This document shows positions 36,241 to 50,302 of a DNA stretch of 64,000 nt, piece after piece. Location of the stretch: the NCBI GenBank assembly GCA_051294375.1, contig CM119265.1, positions 28,916,540-28,980,539 of the forward strand. The letters are read 5' to 3'. Position 1 is the first letter of the stretch. Each line of letters starts with the position of its first letter. The notes beneath the pieces were generated by a model that did no database searches, was not told where the DNA came from, and was given only the letters and a program-made list of their open reading frames with translations. The translations under genes and the position numbers were made by a program. Source of the DNA: Paraspadella gotoi (lineage: Eukaryota; Chaetognatha).

Positions 36241-36752
36241 ATATATAGTAGACCTTGCCAGAAAATTTGAAATTTGTGATCCTGCTTAGTAGTATGGCTT
36301 AAAACGAGCTTCATATATGCGCGGATATTTTACAATATTCCTTTTTTATTATGGTAAATGCTGCCAACTTTTCAAAAAATGCTATCTAGAAGGGCATTAA
36401 GTATACTCAAACGAAACCAGTTTTAATCATTAAAGCGTAAAAAACTGTACATGTTGGACACCTTGATGAATTAAGTGCATTTTCTATTAAATGGGGATTT
36501 TTTAATAATCGATATTTCGTATTTTTCATCAATATAAAAAGGTTATCTTATCATCTTATAAAAAGGTTATTTTTTAATATTTTTAAAAAGCTGGCTTTGT
36601 TAATTTAGGTAACTCTTTATATAGATATATGGCTAATTCTTTTTTAAAAAAGGAATATTGTAAAATATCCGCGCAAGTATGAAGCTCGTTTTGAGCCCTA
36701 CTACTAAGCTGGATCACAAACTTCAAATTTTCTGGCAAGGTCTAATATATAG
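36241..36752. mobile_element. foldback / MITE-like element with ~107-bp inverted repeats
   Basis: The left arm (about 36241-36347, from TAGACCTTGCCAGAAAATTT to ACAATATTCCTTTTTT) is the near-perfect reverse complement of the right arm (about 36646-36752, from AAAAAAGGAATATTGTAAAA to TCTGGCAAGGTCTAATATAT). The arms flank about 300 bp of unique AT-rich DNA without an ORF. Shared blocks include TATCCGCGC and ACGAGCTTCATA. The right arm ends 65 bp before the F-box gene's start codon. Confidence 0.88.
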
Positions 36753-36817
36753 GCAGTCAGAGAGACAGCTACAGTCAGAAAGATATACGGACTGAACAGA
36801 CGAAGAGAAAAATAAAT

Positions 36818-37814
36818 ATGGGGACATACAGACATGGAGACGACTACAGTTCAAAGATAGAGAACGATCAGTCTTTTCTCACAATTCCAGACAACTCTGT
36901 CCCTCGCTGGTTCGATCAACCAGTGATTCTTTCTCAAGTCTTCGAAAATTTCACGAGTGCAGAACTCGGGATTTTAGCTCAGGTGAAGTAAGATTAATCA
37001 TATTCGTGGAATTTACTAGAATTTGAAGTGACTTAAGAAATTGATACAACCAATATAAAAAATTATTCATTCATTTATTAAATAAGCTCTCTTGCCCCTT
37101 ACTTTGGAAAGGCTTGGGTGGTTTAAGGCCTCCATCACTCTTACAAGATAATTAAATAGCATGTCCCTGCAAGTTATCAATCAAGACTCTCTCACAGTCT
37201 CTTTTATGCATTCCCAAAGTGTAATATGGTCCTGGGATCTAACCAATTTTGTCTGATAATAAATTTACTTTTGGCGCAAATTGAAAAAGTCACGCAATGT
37301 GAAACAGTCTTTCTCGGCTAAATTATGTTACGGCTTAGAATTATGGTTAGAGATCTTGTTACAAGTTTAAAATATATATTTAGGCAATATATTTGTTTCT
37401 ATTCATTCTTTTCCTTGCGTGTTTAGAATTAAAATTTAAATAATAACAATTTTCGTTTTGTTATCTGACAACGAATTTATTAATAACAATAAAAATAAAT
37501 TCGTTGTCTGAAAACAAAAAAACAAATTTTCTCATTTAATCTTAAATTAAGGTAAAATATTTAATTAAAAATTAAATTCTGGGATAAAAAACAGAAACGG
37601 GGCGCTCTCAGTAAAAAGAGCTAAATTATAATGAAGAATTATAAGAAGTACCCTATCAACAATTTCTATGATATCCGCTTAGCTTTCTTTCCACCAGGTG
37701 TCGCGCGCCTGGCGAGCGGAAGTGATGCGTCGGCGTCGTGTTGGCGTGGCTGTTAGGGTTACGTGTGGACCCCCGCCCAACGCTGACCTTTCATTTCCGC
37801 AGATTTTGGATAGG

Positions 37815-37882
<68 letters not shown>

Positions 37883-38822
37883 TTCCTTCCAGAGAATCCT
37901 GCATTCGCTTTATGCGTCGTCATTTTCTCGAGCGGTTCGTCCACTTCGAAAATCTTTGGCTTCCACCTGGAAATTCTCTTCAAGAAATTTTTGGCGAGTC
38001 TTTATTTGAAGGTGAAAACAATTTATGTCTTTTAACGTTAAAATATTTTTATTGAAATTGAATCATTTCTATATTTGATTATAGATTTATTTATATAATT
38101 TAATCACCACGCTCGCCAATACGGTAAGCGTCCATGACTTATGAAATTGGTACAACCAATAAAAAATTATCCATTCATTTAATAAAGAAGCTATAAGCTA
38201 TATATCATTAGGCAAATAAAAACCAAATATCAAAATGTTAATTGCGCTTCGGGGCATCACAGGCAATTCACGGTCTTGACAAAAAAAATATTGTATGAGT
38301 CAATGGTTCGACTGAATCATTCATACATTTCTCAATTATTTCTTCGATTCTTTTATCACATAATTCTTTTATTTAATAATTCTTTTATTATTATATTTAT
38401 TTCTATTATTCATTCGTTCAGTCATTCGTTCTTTAATTAATTTATTCATTCATTCATTCATATTCATATTTCCAGAACTTCGTTCATTCATTGAATAATT
38501 CCTTAATTAATTCCTTATTCATTTATTTATCCCCTCAGGATTTGGGGGATTCATCTATTCATGATTTCCAGAACTTTGTTCATGCATTCATTCATTCTTT
38601 AATACTTTCCTCCATTAATTCATTTATTCCCTCAGGATTTTGGGCGACTTAGTTGGTTTATTCATTAATTCATTCATTTGTTCATTCATTCATTCATCTC
38701 CTCAGGATTTCCAGAACTTCGCCGTCTGGTGGTCGAGTCATGCGATGATGGAATAATTCAACTCGCGGCAGAAATGACAAGAATGTCGCCAAAGATTCAA
38801 GTGATTAAAATAAATAAACAAA

Positions 38823-38901
<79 letters not shown>

Positions 38902-38935
38902 ATGAATAAATGAATAAATAAATATAATAAACATA

Positions 38936-38978
<43 letters not shown>

Positions 38979-41900
38979 AAAAATAAATAAATAGATAAAT
39001 AAATATAATAAATAAATAAATAAATAAATAAATAAAATAACTAAAGATGATAAATAAATGATAAATAAATAAAAAATTATAATAAATAAATAAAGATGAC
39101 ATTGGTACAACCAATAAATCCAGGCAAATGATAGAAATATTGCAAAACATCGCAAGCTTTTTATACGAATGATAATTCAATTAGGATCATTTAATTACCT
39201 CATTTTTTCAAATATATTATTATGTCAGGAATTGTCTTTTTTCCGGATGCCGTGGGAACAAAATCTTTTGGAGATGACGGAGATCATAGTTGCGCTTGAA
39301 CAGGGTCAGTCAGTCTGTCTCTGGCTTGTCTGTTCGTGCTGGGAATTAATAATATTAAGTGGGATTGGAAAAACTTTGTTTTTTCTTTAATGACTTGCAT
39401 TGAAGCTAGACAGAAATAATTGTTATTAGTTAGTGAGAGAACCGTTCAATATAAGAAGTCCCTGAGCTTCGGATCAGGCAGTAACACTATGAAATCGGTA
39501 AAACTAATATAAAATGTATCCATTCATTTAATAAATAAGTTATATAAGTAACACTATGAAATCGGTACAACTAATATAAAAATTATCCATTCATTTAATA
39601 AATAAGTTATATAAGTAACACTATGAAATCGGTACAACTAATATAAAAATTATCCATTCATTTAATAAATAAGTTATATAAGTAACACTATGAAATCGGT
39701 ACAACTAATATAAAAATTATCCATTCATTTAATAAATAAGTTATATAAGTAACACTATGAAATCGGTACAACTAATATAAAAATTATCCATTCATTTAAT
39801 AAATAAGTTATCTTGCCCCGACTTTGGATAGGCTTTGTTACTGGCCTGTTTAACGCCCCCTCCCTAATTAACAGCGAAGCGGCCACCGGGCGAGAACCCC
39901 GATTCTTTGAGTTACAAGGCTAGACTAGCCTCCTGCACCAATAACTGCAGCATAACGGTGGGTGGATTTTAGTCCACCCTATTATCAATAATTCATGAAC
40001 TACTTTTTAATTTTTCTTTCAACAATTGCGATTTAATATGTTTTAATATTTTGTAATATGTGCGGTCATTCCTTTTATTCTACTCCTGTAGTACGAAAAT
40101 TAACTCCTCATTTTTTATTCACTCCTCTGAAACTCCTATGCAGCGCACGGGCTGCTCCGTTTCGCCTGTCAAACTGTTGTGCAGCGGAACGAACTCGGGC
40201 CGATTTTGGACGCGCTGCTGAGAGGAAGTGGACAAACGATCCAGCGACTTTGGATCGGGTGAAATTGAGGCACTATTGTCCGAGAACGACTCTTTCTCAA
40301 AGTTTATCCCTAACCCTAACCTAATATTTAATCTTATATAGTATATAATCCCTAATGCCTAATCCGACGAATCCCTAACTTTATGTTTATTAAACACTAA
40401 TCACAAACCATAATCGCTAACTGAAACTTTAACCAAATCCCTATCTTTGACCCTTAACCTAATTAATAAACTTAAAAACAAATTTAATTTTGAATCTTAA
40501 TTAAAATGGGGCACATCAGCTCAAGCTGAATACATTCAATGGGATTTATTATTACTTTATTAATTCATAGACCAACACCGATCAACACAGATGAAGTTTT
40601 GTTAAAGATAACACGTGAGTCTTTACATGTCTAAACAATACACTTTATATGTTGTAAGAGTCTACAAAGAATAGCAATAATTCCATATTTTTCATACAGT
40701 TTTCATTTTTAACGAAAATAAAAAAAGGATAAAGTTAGGTTTCCAATGAGTATTTAAAGTTTTGCCCTTAGAGACGTTAAAACTTTCAATTTGATTTCAG
40801 AACTATTATTAGCAATGGCTAATCTTATATATTATATATTTTATATTTTTTTGGAAATCCTTTATTTCGTTGTGTTTTAGATAGAGATAAAAACGATTTA
40901 TTTTCAGATAGTGTACATTTTTTGACTTCAATTTCAAGTCTTCATCAGCATCGAAACATCGAACATCGAAACATGTCCACTATCTGAAAATAAATCGTTG
41001 TTGAATCTAATTCAAACTTTTACTCTATATTATATATTATATTTTATATTTTCAGCAAATCATGTTATTTTAATTTTTTTAAAGTTTTTTTTAAACAGGT
41101 TTCCCGAGCTTGTGTTGGTTGACGCTGGATACTATGGTAAATTTGTTCATAGCTAATAATATTTTATAAAATAATGGATATTGTGGTAAATTTGTACAAT
41201 GTACATAGTTGATAATAATTCAGTTCATTAAAAATATTTTTTTTAATAATTTACCATAAATGCATATCAGAATGTGGCGGCATAGTTTTTTTCCAAAGCA
41301 TTTAATTAAATTAAACAATATTAAATTACTTAATCCATGTTCTCAAAATTGTGATTCAGTTGACATCGTCACAAGTTTTCAATCTGAGTCTTTATTCTTC
41401 AAAAACCATTTCACATCTGGAAATATTTGTCTTTTGGGAAGATTTTAATCTTTTGGCAAAATTTGAAAATCTCCAGGTTATTTGTTTAATTTTGTTTTCT
41501 CTTTATTTTTTGTCATTTCTTACTTATCTTTTCTTTCATCTATTCTCTTTTATTCTCTTTCTTACTTCTCTTATTGTTTCTTTCATCTACTCTCTTTTAT
41601 ACTCTTTCTTACTTTTCTTTTATTTTTTTCGTCTAATCTCTTTTATTTTCCTTCTGACTTCTCTCTTATTTCCTTTTTTAGTTCTGTTTTCTTTTACTTT
41701 CTTATTTTTACTTTCCTCTCTTTTCATTCTTTCTTACTTAACTTTTTCCCTTTTATCATTTCTTTTCTTCAAAACTTCTATTTTTATCTCTAACTTCTCT
41801 GTTCTTTTGCTCTCTTCTTTTTTCTTTTCTTTTAATCATTTTTCTTCTCTTCTCTTCCTCTCTTTTCTATTTTTAGTTTTTTTTTTTCAGTTACTTCGCG

Positions 41901-44900
41901 TTGTTTTTGCCCTTAATCATCGATCCGCTAACGAACTTCTACCGGATGATGGTAAGGACATTTTTAATAAATGATGACAAAGATGATGAACAAGATGATG
42001 ACAATGATAATAACGATGACAATCAAAAATGCAGAAAAGATAAGATAATGCGGAAAATGGACCAGTTCATGTATTCGATAGATCAACTGGTTGGCCTCTC
42101 TTGGCTTTTCCATCCTGTCATCGGATTGACCAATCAGAAAGCTTGCCTATCCTGGCATTTCCGTCATCTCATCGAATTGACCAATCAGAGAACTTGCCTC
42201 TATTGGCTTTTCCATCTTCTCATCGAATTGACCAATCAGAGAGGAGGTAAAAAAAAGGAGGAAACGTGTTCACTCTATAACTTACCATCAATTAACATCA
42301 AATTCATTTGGATTTTTTATAGTTAACTACCTGTTTTTCTCTATTTTAAGTCAATAAACATCCTCAAATTTATCTGTAGCAAACAACACAAATATTACCA
42401 ACATATAACAGTGATTTAAGGACAAGCCCAAAACGAGAACAGTGATGTAAGGAAAAGCCCTAAACGAGAGCAGTGATGTAAGGACAGTGATATAAGGACA
42501 GCAGTGATGTAAGAATGTAAGTGATGTAAAGTGATGAGTGATGTAAGGACAAGTAATGTAAGGACAAGTGATGTAAGGACATTGATGTAAGGACAGCAGT
42601 GATGTAAGAAAGTAAGTGATGTAAGGTGATGAGTGATGTAAGGACAAGTAATGTAAGAACAAATGATGTAAGGACATTGATGTAAGGACACCAGTGATGT
42701 AAGAATGTAAGTGATGTAAAGTGATGAGTGATGGAAGGAAAAGTGATGTAAGAACAAGTGATGTAAGGACAAACCCAGTTTTCGTTTTTCGTGCTCTATA
42801 TATTTTTTGATTTTTCCAAGAGAAAAAAAAGGAAAATGTTTTAATCAAATATAAAATCATTGATTAAATTCTGTCGTCTAGAAGTTCTGAAAATTAATCA
42901 AAACTGGTTCATCGCACTGTCAATGTTTATTTGATTAAAATTAAGCTTTTCAACCAGTGGCTCCACCTTTGTCGACAGAAACAACTTCGATTGCTTCAAT
43001 TGCTTCAACTTTAAGTTACCATAATCCTTCTTAAGATTTCTAAGTCTGATATTGCTCATATGAAGAACTCTTTTGTGTCAGAAACACGCTATACATACTA
43101 CACACAGGGTTAAAGAATCAGGCTAACAGCGAACCAAAAATAATTCATTTGTCTAAAGCGAACTCATTTTTTCATAATAAAGTTATTCAAAATATTATTT
43201 GAATGTAAGCATGACGTGTCCTTTACATTCTCCTTCATTCTAACATTATTCAACATTCAAGCCTTTTGTCTCGTATGTCATCCTTAAAAAAGAAAACAAC
43301 TACAACAACAACAACAAAACTACATCCAAGTCGCGATTTTAAGAGTAATCGACACTTTTTTTTTCTTTTATGGAAATGGAAAACTTTTAAAAAGTTCTAT
43401 GACTTATATCCCAAGGCTAAAGGGTTACAACATAGGTATTAAGACGGGTTAAATTTGATCCCTTTTTATCATTAGAAGTTCTGTCATATAAAATTAATTT
43501 GTCCGTCATATACTTAATCAATATTTACTATCACTTTTATAACTAGTGAAGCACAGTATAACATTGAAGTATTTAAATATTTATAAATGCATAGACAATG
43601 AAAAAAAAAATTTGTAAAAATTTTATTTTTTAAGAACGGATTCAGATAGCCCATAAAAAGTTGTCTGCACAAAGTATAATGCGTTTTTCAATATTTAGAT
43701 GATAAGTGGGTCAAATAAAGGAAAAACCCTTAAAAATCATCATCATTATCATCATACCATAATTTTTATAGTTTTTGCTAATTTTAACTAATAAAACATA
43801 AACATTTGGAATTCTTGTAATAATATTTTTTATTTATTTTTTTAAGCTCTACCCGATTCCACAGGGATGCTCAAACGTATATGACAGAAATCTTAGTTTT
43901 TACCTTGTTTCGCCTTAATAGGTATATAATAAGGCGTAGTAAAATTCCTAAATTCAACTTTAAAAACTTTAAATTCTAAAAGTGAGGAACGAACAACATT
44001 ATACTAATGAACATTCATGTAATAAAAAAATTTAGAATAAATTTTACAATTTACGCAGTAGGCCATATTTATTCTAGTACTAAACCAATAAATGTTAAAA
44101 TTTCAAAACAGTTTTTTAAAATATTTTTTTGCAGATTTGGATTCGTCATAAAAAGTTGATAAAAAGAAATAGAACTCTTTTTGAAAAATTCCTTCATTAA
44201 GTGGGTCAAAATTAAAAAAAGCTATATTTTAAGCTGAAAATTAACTTTTTATATATTAAATATAGTTTTTTTAATTTTTAACCCACTTAATGAAAGAATT
44301 TTTAAAAATGATTTATATTTTCTTTTATCAACTTTTGACGAGGAATTCAAATCTGCAATCAAAATTAAGAAAAGCCTATTTTAAAATTTTTCGATTTTAT
44401 AAGGATAGTACTATATATAAATATAGCCTACTGCGAAAATTAAAAAACATAAAATTAATTTTTTTTACAAATTAATGTTCACTGATGGTATGTTGTTCAT
44501 AATTGACTTTTAGAATTTTCGTATGCAACTTTCACTACGCCTTAGTATATAATTTCATATTACCTTTATTTTTTTGGTTAAAAAAGACCAAAGATAGAAA
44601 ATATAAGAAATTAAAAAAAATCTAAAAAAATAGAAAAGTTTTAACTTTTATTACCTTCTCGCCACTAGAATAACAAGATTTAGTATTGCACAGGGTGACT
44701 GTTAGGGGCAAATTTTTTTATTGCCCCTGGGGAATGAGAATTAGTTTAGATTGCTTTATGTATATAAGTACCTTTTTGTCTTTTCCTTTAGTAAACTCCA
44801 CGTGGCCGACTTTGTTTTTTGCAATGATTTATCTTTTACTTTTTAGATGACCGCAGAGATGAACCTCAAAACGATTTTTCTTGTCGTGAGTATCGTCCTT

Positions 44901-47900
44901 GCCGTCCTGGACATTGGCACAGACATTCAGACTATGATTAAATTCTCATCAAATGGTCAAGAAATGATTCGTTTCATCGGTTCCTACTCCCTTTCGATCA
45001 TCTTCGTGACTCATTGCTTCATCTCTGCCATCTACGGTCTCGTCGTCATTCAAAAAAAGAAACATCTGTATCCGCGTCTTCGGTCAAGTCGTTTCATCAA
45101 GATATCCATGATCCTGGCCCACATTTTTGGTTTAGGCGTTGTTCCTTTTTCTCTCGATAACTTTATGGACGAAAGATTTGAGGTGGTAATGAATCCTCTT
45201 GAAAGGATGACAAAGATTTCTGTGGAAGAATCCATGACTTTGATTCAGACTCTGACAGAATCCTTTCCGCAGTTGCTCGTCCAGACATTTTTGCTCGTTC
45301 TATCTGAAACGTCGGAAACAGAATTGGTTTGTGTTCCCCACTGTGTGATAACCAAAAAATATTTGCCAAATTTGTTTTTCAATCCGGCAACTAAGGAATG
45401 GAAATTTTCCCAACAACAAGTAAGACAAATCTGCTCTTTACAGTCATATTTGAACTATCGAGATACGGGCAACTCGTCTTCCAGCAAATGTTTCTGCAGT
45501 CCAGAAAAATCTCTACTCAAGTACACGCGCTACTTTCGCTGTTCCTGGTTCACTCAAGATCATTATGTCCAGTTTATTTCCATCATGATTTCAATGCTTT
45601 CTCTGGCAAAAGCTTCTACCAACCAAAGATTAAAAGCTTTACTTTCAGATCATAACCTTCAAAGTAAAACATTAACAATTATAACAATTTTTGGGAATAT
45701 TCAAGGCGTAATTGGATCCAGTGTGTTTTTATACATAATCTATATTAAAGCAATAAATATCAATCTTTTTATTATACTGTTAACTCCTTTGAGTTTGCTG
45801 AGACTATATACGTTTTTTGAACTAAAAGCAACTTGGAAAGTACTTTGTCTTAATTTTCATCATGACTATAAATTCACATTTATGCTTGTATTTCAACTGT
45901 TAATGACGCCTATGTGGACTTTGATTTTTTGGTCATTGCTTGCAATGATTGAGAAACACATCTTGCTTAATGATCTCACTGTTTTAGCGATTGAACAAAA
46001 TCATTGGACTTACATACTTTATGCAGGATTTAGTGCTGAATCAGTTAATTGGGGTTTGTCAAAATTAAACCAAGACTATGTTCCTCATATTTCAATTTTT
46101 CAAAATATTTGGGATAAAGATAAACATAATAATGGTGAATTATGCGCAAAGTCTCAAGGAATAATGAACAGAATTTTAGATCCAAAAAAAATTTTTCTTT
46201 TTTTAAAGACATGGTATAGATTTTATGGTTTTGATATTTACACTTTATGCAATGCACCACAAAATATTTTGTTCTTTAAGTCAATTGAGGAAAAAAAATT
46301 AATTTTGAATGCTGCAATTCCTAATGTAGTGTTAAAATTGGGAAATTATTATTATCTAGCCCCTAGTTACTTTAGTATAGTTTGTATTGTAGGATTTGAT
46401 GCAATACTGGGGTTTTTTTATATTTCCATTTTAATTTTTGTGGCATTAAAATATAACAAAATAAAAATGCTCCCATATTTCATAACATGTTTGGTTTTTC
46501 TAATTCCCATATTAATAATAGGGAGTAATATCTTTTTTGCTTTCAAACATTACTCCCTTCTTGAATATGAAGTAAAATCAGGAAAAGTTAAGCAATATTC
46601 AGAATGTGAAGAAAACATACAAATAGATTTATGCCTAAAAATGTTAAAAAATACAAATTTGTTAAGTTTTAAAGAAAATATTTATTTCTGGAATAATTTT
46701 ATCTTATTCACACCCCTTACATTTACCATTTTATTTTTTCATGTTGCATTCAACAACTTAAAAAACAAAAGTTCTAGCCTAATTTCAAAAACAATATTTA
46801 TCTTTTGTGGGATTTTACTTCTTTCTATTCCCGGATTCGTTCATACTTTGCAGCCAAATTCAAATTTTTATAAAGATATTTTTAAAAATGTAAAGATACT
46901 ATGTGAGTTTGAAGAAACATATTTAAATGAAAAACAATCAGGGAATCTTTGGAAGAAACTTCATGAAAAACTTTTTCTTTTTCTTTTCTTGAAAGAAATT
47001 TATCCCTTTTTGTTTTGCACAAGTTTTCTGCCAGTCCTCATACTTATATCAGCTTTCACTTCTATTTTAACGAAAAACAAAGCCAAAAGTATAATGATAT
47101 TCTTTAAATGCCTTTTAATCATTGTATATTTGATATTTTGTTTTTCTGAATCTCTGCATCAAGATCATGAAATTAAAGAGAGAAATGACTCATACCTATT
47201 TTCTGACACCAGTATATTTCAACTGGATTTGGAAAAAGCAAAATTAGAACAAGCAAGTTCATATGGTTGGGAGTCTTATTCTTCAATTTACTATGCAATG
47301 GTTCCAATAAGTAAAATTCTGTTTTCTTGCAGATTTGAACGCTCACACGGACATAACTTTAACCGAAAATTTATTCTACAAAAAGTTAAGAATATTGATA
47401 GAATGTTAAAAGAATTTTTAGAACATGTAGAAGTTAACAGTAATGATCGTTATCAATTTTTTTATATTCTTTTTACAGCTGTTCCAGTATTAATGTATAT
47501 TTTAGCTTTTTAGTATCATTACAAGATTGAAAGACACAAAATATCTATTTGAATGGTTTATGCTTTTTTTATTTAATAATCTTTTACTTTGATCTCTCTT
47601 TTAAAACTAAAGCGCGATATTCAAAATGTTATGATGTTAAAGTGCTACCTAGTATTCTGTCCAAGTTTGTTTGTGAACCCTAACAAGCTCTGTGCCATTT
47701 TCCTATAAAAATGACATTACAATTTTAACGTTATATTGTCTACCAAAAAATTGTAGATGAGAGACTAGTAAGAAAGGACAATGATTGAAAGTTGGAAGTT
47801 TTTAGTTATAGTCTCAGCAGAGGTGAAAGGATATTGCAAATAAAATTCTATCTTTAGGCCAAAGATTGCGCATTCAAAAGAAGGGCTTGCCATTCATGAC

Positions 47901-50254
47901 AAAAGCTTGGCGCTGCCTGATACCGGCGTGGTCGATCTATTTTTATCTTTCTCTGCAAAAAGGGTTGAAATGGTGTATTCCATATCCTGACTTAATGAGG
48001 GAAAAATCAGACTTGAGCTAACCTTCATTAAAATAACCCTCAATTCTCAAGCTTCATTTTTGTGTTTTGTTTTTTACCCACTATTACAATTATCAATTAT
48101 CCATTTTCTCCATGATTAATTAAGACCCTGTTACTATAATTAAAATAACTATAACTATAATAAAAACGTACAAGTTCAACAAATAATAAATACTAAAAAG
48201 AGTGATTTTGTTACAAATAGTTGATGTGATGACCTTACAATAATGACGACAATGAATAAACTCCAAAACAAAATCATTTCCCCCAAACCCCTTTCTCTAT
48301 CCATCCCCTCTCCCCCTACAATCATCTCCCCTTCCCCCCTACATCATTCTCTCCTCCCCCCTACATCATCTCCCCTCCCCCCTACATCATTTCCCTCCCC
48401 CCTACATCATCTCTCCTCCCCCTACATCATCTCTTCTCCCCCTACATCATCTCCCCCTCACCCCGTCTCAAGACGTCAACCCCAAGACTATCCCCCACCT
48501 CGTCTTCCACTTGAATCTCCTTCAATCGACAACGAATGGCGACGAATTCCGCTTCAAGAAATTGACGTCTCTATCGTTTTTGGTCAGAGCTTTTAGTCGG
48601 TGGTATTCTGAATCATCATTGTAAGCGGTACTGTTATCTTTATTTTCAGCATCGTCCTTTTCCTTGTCAGCATCATTGTTATCCCCATTGTCAGCGCTGT
48701 CAACTTCATTTTAAAATGTTGTAATCATCCTTATTATCAGTGTTTTCTGCTTTGTTGTCAGTTCCATTAATATCATCATTGTCAGCCTTGTCTTCTTCAT
48801 TGTCAGAATCTTATCCTCCTCCTTATCAACATCTCCAAGACGCCAACATCATTTTAATCATCATCATCATCATCTTTATCATCATCATCATCATCACCCT
48901 TTCCTCTTCCCCTTTCAGTTCGTATCCTCGTCAACCCAAACCCAGTTCTTTCCTTCATCGCCCGTCGATTTAAAGGATCGAAACTCAAGCGTTTGTTTAT
49001 CGCCGTCTCCAGGCAACCAATCGCACCTTTCGACGTGGGAGTGGAGCAGGTGTAGTCGGGTTGGGAAAAAAGGGAAGGACGGCCATCATACTTAGTGTGC
49101 CCGGGATTTTTCCATTCATTATATGCGGGACTATGGGATTTCGAGATAAACTCTTGTGACGGTGAACAATGCACAGTGCTAAAAGCAGCACGAAAATTCA
49201 AATAATTTGAATTTTCCTCTCCCCACACATTTTTTGCTTCTTTTCCTCATAGAATATTATTTTTTCTTCATTCTCTTATTTTTATTTATTTTCTTATTCC
49301 CTCTTTTGCTTCCCCCTCTCTCTTACATCTTTTCCCTTCCTCTTTCACTCCTTCCTTTTATTAATTTTTCCTCCTTCCCCCATTCTCTTCCTTCCTTCTT
49401 CTTACCCTTATTCTTATTCCTTTCTCTTATTTCACCCTGTTCCTCCCTTCCTCCTTCTCTCCAGGTGCTCGAAGCCTTTGATGACCTTCGCTTCCTTCGA
49501 ATTGTGACAGAGGAGGCGATGACAATGTCATTGCAATGGTTTCAATCGGTGAGGTTTGATTTATTCCCCTCTTTTGCTCTTTTTTTTCCCTCCCCTCATT
49601 CTTCTTTCCCTCGCAAACCTTTCTAATCAATAAAACTATGCAATTTTATATTCTTCGTGTTTTGTCATTCATTCAATTTTTTTTTCATCTTTTTGCCCCA
49701 AATTAATTATTATTCGAACCAATGGAAATCCTGACAATGCGGCCCAGATCATTCTCCCCTCTTCCCGATTTTTTCAAGGCCCCTTCGTCGCTAGATCACT
49801 TAGAACTGACGGGATTCGAATTTTTCGCAAATAACGAAGATGACGACAGTTTGGATAATGAAGCAACGGAGACTCACCTTAGGAAATTGGTGAGGCATTG
49901 GGGTCAGGAAGAAGGCTCGTCCAACTTATGAAATATACGTTCCGTTACACGAATGACTGAATTTACCTGTTATTTGAAACAAGATATTTTGCGATATTCC
50001 GATCTGAATTTGAATTATAGATTCTCCAAATTAGAATGAATTATGAATATCGGATTGTGACAGTATCCTGAAACTGTCTGACATATTTCAAGTATTAATA
50101 GTGGGGTTGGGATAGAATATAGTTTATTATTTAAAATTTTGACTGGTAAAAAGCAATTTCAACATCAGCTTAACCCTTTTCTGCTGACAGTGAAATATCC
50201 CTCGCTAAGGTCAATGCATGCAATCCTTGACTTTGCCATTAAAACCAATTATGT

Positions 50255-50302
<48 letters not shown>

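Noticed and set aside
42351-42860. 169-codon minus-strand frame (His/Thr/Ser/Leu)
   Set aside because: It is the translated GTGATGTAAGGAC minisatellite.
42882-42934. Alternative last exon for the F-box gene
   Set aside because: It joins in phase but adds only 17 non-LRR residues, while the exon at 48473 joins in the same phase and continues the LRR pattern. Kept as a possible alternative transcript only.
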